DNA of 64,000 nucleotides from Leucosporidium creatinivorum (lineage: Eukaryota; Basidiomycota; Microbotryomycetes; Leucosporidiales; Leucosporidiaceae): the NCBI GenBank assembly GCA_001600635.1, contig BCKL01000002.1, positions 236,458-300,457 of the forward strand, given 5' to 3'. Both the position numbers and the translations under genes were made by a program. Below the pieces are notes generated by a model that saw only the letters and a list, made by a program, of their open reading frames with translations, had not been told where the DNA came from and made no database searches. Positions 11,027-21,106 of this stretch are shown one piece after another. Position 1 is the stretch's first letter; the number at the start of each line of letters is the position of its first letter.

Positions 11027-12258
11027 CTACCTCCTGCTCGCCTTGCACTTCGCCTTGTGGCCAGGCCAGCTCGCTCGTTGGCAAGGAACTCCGCAATACC
11101 ACGCAAACTTGCATGCTCCACCTGTATATAGCAAGAGGTCAGCATCAGTCAGAGACGGAGAGAGAGGCAACAGGAAGGTCCTAACTCACACCTAAGCAGC
11201 TTCTCGGCTGGGACCATCTGTTGGCAGCCTCCGCAAGCTCGGTGAATTGGCCGACCGGCATAAGGCGCGGGCGGCGCATCTGCAGGCTGAACCACTTGGG
11301 AGCGGTTTCCGCGGGTCCTCTGCTGGTAGCCGTGCATGAGAGCGTCGAGGGCATCGCAGTCCTTCTCGCGGAGAGACGGAATGAGCTGATCGGCCGTAAT
11401 GTGTATAACGACGGGGGCGGTCGAGGTTGGAGGAGTAGGAGCGAGGTTGAGAAAGTTGGTGAACTCGGGGGTGATGTTGGGCTCGTGGTCGGAGACGTAG
11501 GTTCCTCGTACCCTGCGTGAAAGCGATAGCAGTCAGCGCCGAGTGATGCTCCGTCGGCGCAAATGAGCTCACCATTTAGGGCTGGGGAGGTCGACGTACG
11601 TGACCAAGCTCAAGAATCGGTGACAGAGCTCCAGCATGTGCTCCTCGTATTGCCTGGAGTCGCGTGCGGAGGTCAGCGCCCAACATCTCGACCGCCGAAC
11701 GAAGACTCACGCTTGATGCGACCTTCCGCAGTGACCGCACTCGGCACCATAGACGTTGATGAGGAGGAACTTGCTCAATGTACCATCGGTCCAGATAAAG
11801 TGGCCGAAGTCAAGGTTGCCCCTCGCCGCGCCGGGGTACATCTTGCGCCGAGATTCCGAAGGGTCAGCGAAATGACAGCCGGTGAAGCTCGGAAAAGCGG
11901 CTCACCTCCCACTTATAGAGGATTGGCATCCAGTGATCGTCTTTGGTGGCTTCGTTCTGCTTCAGCGCATTATCGACTTGATCCATGGCGCGCCTGAAGC
12001 GAATGAACTCCTCCTCGCTCGAGAAGTCTGTAGCCTGCTCGGCGTTCCAAGGACGATGAAACTTGTTACGGACGCTCGTCTCCCAGAGACTCAGCGACCT
12101 GTAGAGGTACAACAGGTGCGAAGTGAGGCCAGAGCTGAGCGCGTTGGGGCTCTTCGAAGCACTTACTACGATTGCATGAGCTTGAGCGCCGCGTTAATGG
12201 AAGACAGATTCACGAAGCCCATTGGGCTCATCCCCGGAAAGCCAGAGAGGAAGTCCAT
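11027..12258 (-). CDS. MYND zinc-finger protein, copy B
   Basis: Complete paralogue of copy A. Starts at ATG 12258 (MDFLSGFPGMSPMGFVNLSS) and ends at TAG 11027, with six exons at matching positions. The first intron is in phase 2 after LKLMQ, as in copy A. The spliced C-terminus is a full MYND finger: CGGCQQMVPAEKLLRC, then CKFAWYCGVPC and HKAKC just before the stop. Upstream words shared with copy A are VNLSSINAALKLMQ, RNKFHRPWNAEQA, NVYGAECGHCGRSHQ and PSLREKDCD. CGHCGRSH again gives a CxxCxxxH pattern that may bind metal. No signal peptide or membrane span. The finger suggests a protein-interaction or regulatory role; nothing in the sequence identifies a partner. The gene lies back to back with the channel gene at 12831. 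Confidence 0.85.
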
Positions 12259-12830
12259 CGTTTAGCGCCGTCGAGAAGAGTCGAAGCGAGACCTTTGGAA
12301 GGGAGATGAAAGAGCTGAGCCCGTTGTAGTGCTAGCGAGCTGACGTGAGGCGGTGCAAGCTCGTAGAAAGTTGCCGAGCTATGAGATGCGAGAAATGTGG
12401 CAGGAAGGAGAGCGGCGGGGACTTCGAAGGGCTCTCAAAGCGTTCGAACGGCGCCGGCAGGTTCTCCCACCCTAATTGAGACTTGAGAGCATTGGACTTG
12501 ACCAGCAGCTTACTGACATTCTTCAGATGCTAGACCGAGGTTTTTGTACCTCATCAAGGCCTACATCTGGCCCAAACTTGAGCGGAAATCACGACGACGC
12601 GCCGGTCGAGGAGGCTCTGCTCGCTCTCCGCCCTGCTGCCTGTAAGACACCCAGCTAAGTTCGGTCGACTGTACTGAAGTATTAAATAGCACTCCTGCTC
12701 TGCTACACCACGACAAGCCTCCTGTCGAAGTCTACTTTCGTTTCAGCTGCGAAGCGTCATCTTGCTGAGCCGCTTTTTGATCTCTTGCACTTCACTCGTC
12801 TGCACCTCGACAGAGCAGGACCTCAACGAC
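12259..12830. other. Divergent promoter region between MYND copy B and the K+ channel
   Basis: 572 bp between the two divergent starts. A 38-codon ATG frame at 12527 ends at a possible donor (12642), but joining it to the channel frame at the obvious acceptor (12813) creates a stop, so I left it out of the channel model. No other structure seen. Confidence 0.5.
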
Positions 12831-15576
12831 ATGTTTGTCGGCATGGAGCGCAGTCACAAGGAGACGCATCCCGCGAGAAGAAGCTACAGGACGAAGGCAG
12901 AGCAGGAGGCATGGCTGGATGAGGAGCTCAAGGAGGATGTAGAGCACCACAGTCATCGGTGAGTCGTGCTGCAGAGCGAGCTCGCGGCAATTCTATGAAG
13001 CTACAACGACCCTCTCTGCACCTCTACAGCTTCACCTCGCTCATGGGTTCGCTCCTTCCGCCGATCATAGTCCTTCTCTCGCTCCCGGGCCTCACTGAGC
13101 ACTGTAGGCGACTCTCTATACTCTGAATAACGCACGCTGACCCGTATTATCATACAGGGTACGTCAAGAAGATCAACGGTCACATAATCAACACTCGGGC
13201 GGACCCTCCTCTCATCGTCGCCGCCGGATCGTGCGCACTCGCATTTGCGGTCCTCGGCACCATCTTCCTCATCCTACGACTTGTAGAAACACATCCGGTA
13301 AGCTCTGAGCTCGCTCGACGTCGCTACGAGTCGGCAACAGCGAATCTCGGCGCTCGGTGCTGACCTTTTCGCCTCAACAGCGGTTCTGCACCTTCACTGG
13401 AGCCTTCTTCCTTGCGGCCCAAGTCATCCTCAACATCATCTCCCTCTCCATCTTTGCCATCCAACACGGCGAGCCCGACGGCTACGTCCTTTCAACCGCC
13501 TTTTGGCTCACGGCGTCCAGCGCTTGCATATCCTTCGTCGTCCTCTGCTGCCTCGGGATCGACTTCTTCCTCACCGACCGCTTCAGAACACGAGGGACTG
13601 GTCTCAGTGGCAAGCAGCGGAGCTTGGTCGTCTCCTTCACCCTCTTCCTCGCCGTATGCTGCGTCTCGGCCGTCGTCGCCAAGTGAGTGGCTCTACCTCA
13701 GGAAGCTTCCCAGCTGACTCTAGTGGTTCAAAAGGTACATGAACAAGGTCAGCTTCCTCAACGCCCTGTACTTCGTTGTGCAGTCGTTCATCACAACAGG
13801 ATTTGGAGACGAGGTCCCTCGGACCAACGCCTCGCGCGGAGTCTCCATCCTCCTCAACACCATTGGTGAGTCCAAGAGGAAGGAGCACCAGCGATAGCTT
13901 TGGAGCTCACTGCAGAGTGCAGTCTACTACCCGCTCGCAAAGCGCTGACTCCGCACCTCCGAATAGGCATTATTTCCTTCTCCATCGTGATCGCCTTCAC
14001 TCGAGCTACCGCCCTCGAGGCAATGCAACGCCAGTACAAACGCAACGAGAAGCTCATCCTTGGTCGACTTCGCCGGAGGATGACTCGGTCGTCGTCTCGC
14101 CGCTCGGATGAGACGAAAGTCGCTGGCCGCTCGGAGAAGTCCAAGTCCGCTAGCCGCTCGGACGATACGCAGGACGTGGACTCGTGGGGAAGGAGGATGA
14201 AGCGGTGGATACATTTTGGTCGAGATAAGGAGGAGGAGCAGGAGGAGAGGGAGCAGGAGAAGGAGGAGGCCGAGGACGAGGACGAGGAGAAGAAGGATCT
14301 GCACGAGCAGGACTTTGAGGAGGCTATCGTTGAGCTCACGGAGGAGAACAGACGGGAGTTCAGGTCTGAAGTGAGTGATCACCCGGCTGCAGGAAGGGGG
14401 AAGGAGCTAGCTGACCACTGGCCTCGGCGCAGGTCGTCGTCTCGTTCGGCATCTTCCTGATCGTTTGGTTCGTCGGTGCCGCCGTCTACCACAAGTTGGA
14501 AGGATGGACCTTCTTCATAAGCTTCTACTTCATGTTTGTGGCTATGTCTTCCGTCAGTTCTTCTTCTTCCTCGTGCAAGCAAAGCGCCCAAGCCTGATTG
14601 TGCTGACCGCCTTCCTCCCTTTCTCGCCTCCTCTCAGATCGGCTACGGCGACTATGCTCCATCTACGCCCGCCGGTCGAGCGTTCTTCATCGTCTGGGCG
14701 TTGGCAGGCGCCGGCTCTCTCACAGTCTTCTTTTCAGTCCTAGCCGACGGCTACGCCTCTCGGTTCAAGCAGACGTTCCAACGCTCTTGGCTCAGCCGCA
14801 TGATGACCATGGTCTACACCGATAAGGCCCTCGAACGACAAATCTTCGAGGAGGAGGAGGCGGCGCAGCTCAACAAGCATGGGCGATTCGAGGGCGAGAA
14901 GAGCAACCCCAGTCAAGGCGGGGATGGGACTTCGGCGACAGAGGAGAAGGGCAAGGGTCAAGCAGAACAGCTGTCCATCCGGAGCTCGATGTCAGCGGCT
15001 CGGGGAACGGAGAAGGAAGGAAGCAAGGAGCAGCACCTCGCCGAGGCGCTCGTCATGCTCATCGTCGACACCAAGGAGCATCTCGAGGAGCTCATTAGGT
15101 CGGATGGCGGCAGCGGAGGCAAGACGATTGAGACTGTGGTCAACAACCTGATGGGTGGGTCGCATATCTCTCCTCGTCGGATCTCGGCTGACCTCAAGCT
15201 CCTTCGCTCGCAGACGAGCAAGACTTCAGCTCTCGCAACCGCTCCAAGGTACAAAACGACGACAACTTGCGCCGCTTCCTCTGTACGTCTTGTCGTCATT
15301 CGTCTCGCGATCGGACCTGACCTCGTCTCTCCAGACCTTCGCCGACTGCAGGCCAAGCTAGCCGCGATCGAATCTCTGGCAAAGGATGCCATCCAGGACA
15401 GCAAGGGCGAGGCTAGGAAAGCGCACGAGGTGGTGGGAGATAATGGGGAAGAAGGAGAGAAGAAGGTGTCGGGCACGGAGAGCCCAGCGACCGAGATCAA
15501 GCGCAGAGTCGCCGAGGATCATGAGCAGCTTCGCACGGCTGAAGCAGAGCAGGATGAGGAAGAGGAGCAGGAGTAG
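12831..15576 (+). CDS. TOK1: Two-pore outward-rectifier K+ channel (TOK1 family)
   Basis: Plasma-membrane potassium channel with the fungal TOK layout of eight membrane spans and two pore loops in one chain. Early spans are seen in FTSLMGSLLPPIIVLLSLPG and in the segments around 13200-13300, 13380-13470 and 13600-13680. The first pore has the filter TTGFGD (about 13795), the second SIGYGD (about 14640). A highly charged cytoplasmic loop (Arg/Ser-rich then Glu-rich, about 14040-14360) separates the two halves, and a long acidic, probably coiled tail follows to TAG 15576. At least nine introns. The first in-frame ATG of the 5' exon is 12831, but an upstream coding exon is possible. The gene is the source or sister of the relic at about 10600-10895. 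Confidence 0.9.
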
Positions 15577-15656
15577 GGCTCTCTAGTATCACTGTACTTT
15601 GATATAAATCATGTTGTGAATTGACTAAGCATCTATACACGGCACTAAACGAATCA
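15577..15656. other. 80-bp gap between convergent stop codons
   Basis: The channel gene and the large minus-strand gene end tail to tail only 80 bp apart. Their 3' UTRs almost certainly overlap. AT-rich for this window, as expected of a shared polyadenylation region. Confidence 0.6.
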
Positions 15657-18600
15657 TCACCAACCCCTCCCGGCCTTCTTCTCGCCAATCGGCCTATCCA
15701 ACGCCCTCGTTCCAGCTGGTACAAACACAGCAGGCGAGCCATACACCGGAGCCGCCTTCGTCGACGCTCCTCGCAAGTCCCCTCCACTAGCTCGCCGCTT
15801 AGCAGCGCCTCCAGATTGCAGCAGCTCGATGACTCGGGCATCCTCCTCCCTCGACGATTCGGCGTCCTCGAGCGCAGCGATCTGCGACCAGACCTTGCCC
15901 TCTCCAGACGAGCGACGACGGCGCTCGACGGCGGGTGCGGTAGCGGGGTACGAAGTGGTGGAAAGGCGAAGAGGAGCGGGAGTGATGGCGACGGTGGGAG
16001 TTGAAGTCGAAGTAGAGGGAGCGGATCGGGAGGGAGGGAGAGGCGAGATCTTGCGTTGCGAGGTCGAGGGGAAGGGCTGCTGCGTCCTGGCGAAGGTGAT
16101 CTCCCTCATCTCGGGTTCGGGTGTCGCAGAAGGGCGCCTGACGAGGTTGCCGATGTAGGAGAAGAGCTTCCTCGCGCTTGAAGGCGCCTCACTCGGCTGA
16201 CGGCCAGCCTCGGGGGTTCCCTCACTGCGCTCATACGAGCTTCCCTCCTCGAGCTCGGCGGTCGTGTCTCCTTCCTCGAGCTCCTCCGAAGCGGGCGGGA
16301 CCCAGCTCTGACTCGGCAGACGAGGCTTCTCGACGGGCTCGTCGTACAGGTGGGCGAAGCGAGAGCCGGCGAGAGCGGGAGGGGGACGAATGGCGCCAGT
16401 GATGGGGTCGACGCTGGGCGAGCGGCGGATATCGCCGGCGGAGGGAGAAGCGAGGGCGGTAGGTCGAGGTCGCTCGAAGAAGGTGTCGTCCTCTATATTA
16501 CGGTCGGGCTCCGAGTCGCTGTCCTCGTCCTCCTCTGAGCCTTGGAGTGATGCGGTCGCGGCGAGGGAGCCTGAGAGCTCGGCCTCGTCGTCGCTAAACT
16601 GCTCGACCTTGACGATGGGAGAGGGAGCGCGCTCCGTGTCGGCGTTGGACGAAGCATCGGCATTGAGAGAACCCTCGGCCTCGCGCAGCTCCTCATGCAA
16701 GCTGCGTCGACGACGGCGAGGAAGGGCGCCGGGGATGGGAGCGACTGAGGAGGAGAGGGAAGGGGCGCGAGATGATGCGCGAGAAGAGGAGCGGCGGAGG
16801 GAGTCTTGGTAGCGGCGCTTCTGTAGTGCGGTGACGCGGATGACGAGTTTGTCCCTGTGGAGCGAGGCAACGTTAGCACGGCCGTCGCCATCGCAGAAGG
16901 AAACGCTCGAACTCACCAAGCCCATTGACCCACACACTGCTCCCTGTTCAATCCCTCGCCATTCAAGAACCTCCTCAACACCTTCTCCACCACCAACTCA
17001 GTATCCTTCTTCCTCGTAACCCTCCCCTCCTCGACGAGCGCAAGCTCCAATCGCCTCCACTCGGCCGAGCTCCACTCGCGGTCCTCGACGATGGCGGCTG
17101 AGGCGCGCAGAGGACTAGCGAGACGCGAGGACGATCCATCCATGGCGAGTCGGGAGGAAGTGGGAGTGTCGGTGCGTCGTCCTTGCTTCCTCGACCTCGA
17201 GGAGTGGGAAGCGGTCGATGGCTCGGCGGAGACGGAGACCGAGCGCCTCTCGACTGCCTCGCGCACCTCCTCCTCTGCTTCGTCCAATAGCTCCCTGAGC
17301 TCACTCTCCGCGATGCTCACTCCTTCCTCGACCTGCTGTCCCTTCCTCGCGCTAGCGACGACAGCCTTCTTGCCACCCTTGATAGCGCTCCTCCTAATCC
17401 CCGCCTCCTCGAGCAGCGATCCAGGTGCCTCCAAGCCTTGCTCGACGTAGTCGTGGTAGACTTTGAGGATGGCGGCGGCTCGAGCAGCAGCCTTGGGGTC
17501 GGTGGAGGAGATTTCGACGACGGGGAGGGTGGGGTGCGAAGGACGACGACGGAGTGCTGAGCGGGAGATAATGGATTGGGAGGGCTTGCCGTGCGTAGTG
17601 GAGGGTAGACTGAGAGGACGAGGGATCGGGGTGAAGTTGGTGGATTGGGCGTTGAGATCGCGAGCGAGAGGGGCGATAGTAGCGGGTTCTCGAGGAGCGG
17701 CGGCGGTGACGGTAGGTCGGGGAGTGGGTACTGAACCGGTAGTGGTGATGGCGGCTGGCACAGTCTCGACGACGAAAGCGGTGGAGCTCCTCAGAGCCTT
17801 TGCGCCATCCTGCTCTCCATCGACGTTCTCCTCGCGACCCTTGCCCTTGGCCTCCCTCGAGACAGGACTCGCGCCAAACAGTCCCTGTAGCGTCTGCCTG
17901 CCCATCTGGACGATCCCTCCCGCCATCAACCTCTCAGCAGAGGCAGGTGCGGTCCTCCTTACGGGCGACGGCGAGGCCATCTGAGCGTCGAGTTCCTCCT
18001 CGGCGAGCGCCTCGACAGGCGGCGCGGCAGGAAGCTTGCGATGAAGCGAGGGGGAGTGCTGAGGAAGTTGAGGCGAGTGTTGAGAGGCGGGAGAACGACG
18101 TTGAGGGGAAGGAGAAGACATCTGTACATCGCCTGCGAGGGAGAGGGGACGGCGAGGGGAGGCCATCGAGACCTCGGCGATGGAGAGAGGGCGATGAGGC
18201 GAAGACAGTGAGGCGTCGCTTTCGTCCCCTTGAGCCGACTGCCGACCAATGGAGGAGGCGTACGAGCCAGCCCTCGACCTGGGAGCGGTGCCCGAGACTG
18301 AGCGGTGGAGGAAAAGGCTATCCTCGACAGCGGCGCTCGAACTCCTCGCCCTCGACTCTCCTCCAGCGAGCACAATCTCATCCTCCTCATCCTCGTCTTC
18401 CTCGGCGTCGTGCTCTTGAGAGCCTCCTCGTCGCGAAGACATGTCGGGAGAGGTGGCGCTGAGGGCTGGGTAGCTGAGGACGGGGCTCATCGAGACGGAG
18501 GGGGAGGAGCGGAAGAAGGCAGGACCGCGCGACCAGCTCTCGCGAGGGACCGGGGGGAGAGGGCGCTCCTCGGCAGCTTCGACTGGCGCGGGGGTCGGAA

Positions 18601-20462
18601 CCATTGCTGGTGAAGGCGAGCGAGAGAGGGAGGCTGAATGCTCCTCGTCTTCGACCTTGAGCTCCAACTCGCCCTGCGACTCGAACGAGCCATCCACGAG
18701 AGCTCGCTCCTCTTCCTGATACTCCTGCTCCTCCTCGTCGACATCGTCGCGCTCGACGAAGGGCTTCTTCTCCGTCTCGGCGGGAAGTGGAACGAGGTTG
18801 TTGGAGGGAGATGTCTCGGCGGGGTGCTCTTGATCAGAGAGGAAAGGGGAGGGTCGACCGACCGAAGGTGAGGGCCGGCCGACGGAGGAGAGGAAGGGCG
18901 AAGGGCGAGTATAGGCGTGGGAACGAGGGGAGGAGTGGGGATCGCGCACGGGCGAGGAGGATTCGGGTTGGATGGGGACCTCGTACTCGAGCTCGTATGA
19001 AGTGTCGAGGTCGGTGGGAAGGGCGTAGTCGAGGTGAGGGCGCTGGAGTTGGGACTGGCGGCGAGTGGTGTCCTCTTGAGCGATAGGCTCCTCGGCCTCC
19101 TCCTCCTCCTCTTGTTCCTCCTCTTGCTCCTCCTCTTGGACCTCGGTGGCGGGCTCCTCAACCCCCATCTCGACGAGCGTGGGCTCATCCAAGACGGCCT
19201 CCTCGACGAGCGTGGGCTCGTCCGCTACGCTCTCGACATCGCTGTCCTGCTCCTGTAGCGGCGCAAAGTCGAAGGTCTCGGCGTCTCCGTAGTCGTTGTC
19301 GCCGGCGAAGGGTCCGTCGTATCCTCCGAAGTCCTGCTCCTCCTCCTCCTCCTCCTCTTGAGTAGCAGGCAGGCGAGCCTCGTAGTCCGAGGGAAGGTCC
19401 TCCTCGATCGTGCCCGAGCCGAGGGGCAGGAGATCCTCATCCCTCCACTGGAAGTCCGAGTCGAGCTGCACCGGCTCGGGCTCCCTCTGCTGCAGGAGCA
19501 TACTCGGCTCATCCTCGTCCTGCTCGAGCGCAAACGACATCTCACGAGCGGTACTCTCGCTCCTCCCTCGACTCTTCCTCCTCGACTTCCCTCCCAAACT
19601 GGGTCGGCCTTCGCCCCAGCCCCTCATCTCTGCTGCACTCTTGAGCAGCAGCGGATCCTCGCCATCGCTGTCTCCAGCACTAGGCGAGAGGGGAGCTTCG
19701 AGCGTCTCAGTCGGAGTTGGAAGGCGTTTGATCGAGGATCGACGGCCTTTGGCGGTGGAGGTGCTGGCGCGAGTTTTGGGCTTGTCGGTTGCGGTGGAAG
19801 TCGAGGCGGCGGGAGCTTTCCTTGCCTTGGTTTTGGCAGGCGCGGGAATGGAGGTGAGGGTCTTGCGACGCGCCGAGGGGACAATGGGCGAAGGAGGGAC
19901 GACGGCGGGAGAGGCGGAGGAGCGCCTACGGGCGGCGATAACTTGTGGTGCGTGTAGAGGTGCAGAAGAGATGCTGGTAGGGATGGCGGAGGGCGAGCGA
20001 GACTTGCGGAGGCTGCCAGCCCGAATGTGCGCCGGAGGGAGAAGCTGCCGGGGCGAAGGGTCAGCTTGTCAAGCAATGTGAAGAGCTACAGCTACTTACA
20101 GATTGCAAAGAGCCTGGGCGCGAGATGGTTTGCGACGAGGCGGCCCCTTGTTGGCCTGCAGGCGGGCTCTGACTGCACGGCGGGGTCGGAGGCATTCCTG
20201 CTTCGATGGCGCCGTCGCTGGTGGGCAGTTGCACTTGGATAGCAACCGCACGAGCTTTGGCAGCGGCCTTGACGTTCTTGTCCCTCAATCGCGGCGAGCT
20301 TCGACTGTTTGACGCGCTGTTGTTGCCGAGCGCTGTAGCTTGACGGAGGGCGGACGGTTTGCGCGAGCCAGCGGCGGCGGTGTTACCACTACTAGCTGGG
20401 GGAGCGTTCTCGTCGATGGCTGTAGGCTGGCGCGAGATGGACGAGGTGCGCCGAGCAGACAT
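15657..20462 (-). CDS. Large Ser/Pro-rich acidic protein of unknown function (1,562 aa)
   Basis: Exons 20462-20100, 20044-16917 and 16854-15657 join in phase 0 and phase 2 to 1,562 residues. The start MSARRTSSISRQPTAIDENA is the first ATG of exon 1. The N-terminal ~250 residues are basic (Arg/Lys/Ser/Pro, chromatin-protein-like). The middle ~800 are low-complexity, with strong Glu/Asp runs (for instance the EEQEEEQEEEEE tract near 19100) and many SP/TP sites, suggesting CDK phosphorylation. The only ordered-looking part is near residues 1125-1200: EWSSAEWRRLELALVEEG...VVEKVLRRFL...REQCVGQWAWDKLVIRV, which has the tryptophan spacing of a SANT/Myb-like helical domain and is split by the last intron. 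A nuclear or chromosome-associated role is inference; I recognise no family. Confidence 0.8.
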
Positions 20463-21106
20463 GAGGGAGCAAGTTGAGCGAGAGCTGAACGAGGCGGTCA
20501 CAGCGTCCGTTTGGAAGGGGTGCGAGCGGTGTATGTTAGTATTGCGCTCTGTAGCGTCTCATGAGATCCAGTGCAGCTCACCTTGAAGCTTTGAAAGAGG
20601 CTGCTTCGGCTGCTACGGGCAGACGAAACGGTTCAACGCGTCGAGGGCGAGAGTTGGCTGAAAGGGAGAGAAAAGGGTGGTGCGCTCCTGTAGGTAGTTG
20701 TAGCCGACCAGTCGAGGTTGCACACGAGAGTGAGCTGCGAGCCGCTGGCGAGTAGACGAGAACGAGACGAGATAGAGGCGGAGAGCAAGAGCAAACAACT
20801 TGGCGCGCCTAGAAGTCGAGGGGGCCAGTGAGCTCGGCGATAGCTCAAGCGATGCTGTAGGGATGTCTAGCTCTCTAAAATAGTATGCGGAGGTATCTTG
20901 GGACACTCAAGAGGCGTCACCGCCACTTGTACAGCTACAACTGGCTTCGCCGAGCACGTGACTTGAGCCCAGCTCCTTGCTCGCTTTGCTGCCTCCGAGC
21001 TAGCTCAGAAATGAGCTCGAAATATATAGCATTTATTCGTTCCTGTCTTAGCTTCCCCGCTCTACCTCTCCAACCTCGGGCACTGACCCTCGGCGCTCCA
21101 CCGCCA
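20463..21106. other. Upstream region of the large protein / downstream of RdRP
   Basis: 644 bp between the start of the large protein and the end of the RNA-dependent RNA polymerase, both on the minus strand. Open minus-strand frames continue upstream of 20462 but use non-ATG starts, so this is likely leader and promoter. Nothing else recognised. Confidence 0.5.

Noticed and set aside
12527-12641. Possible first exon of the TOK channel
   Set aside because: Joining it to the obvious acceptor at 12813 creates an in-frame stop.
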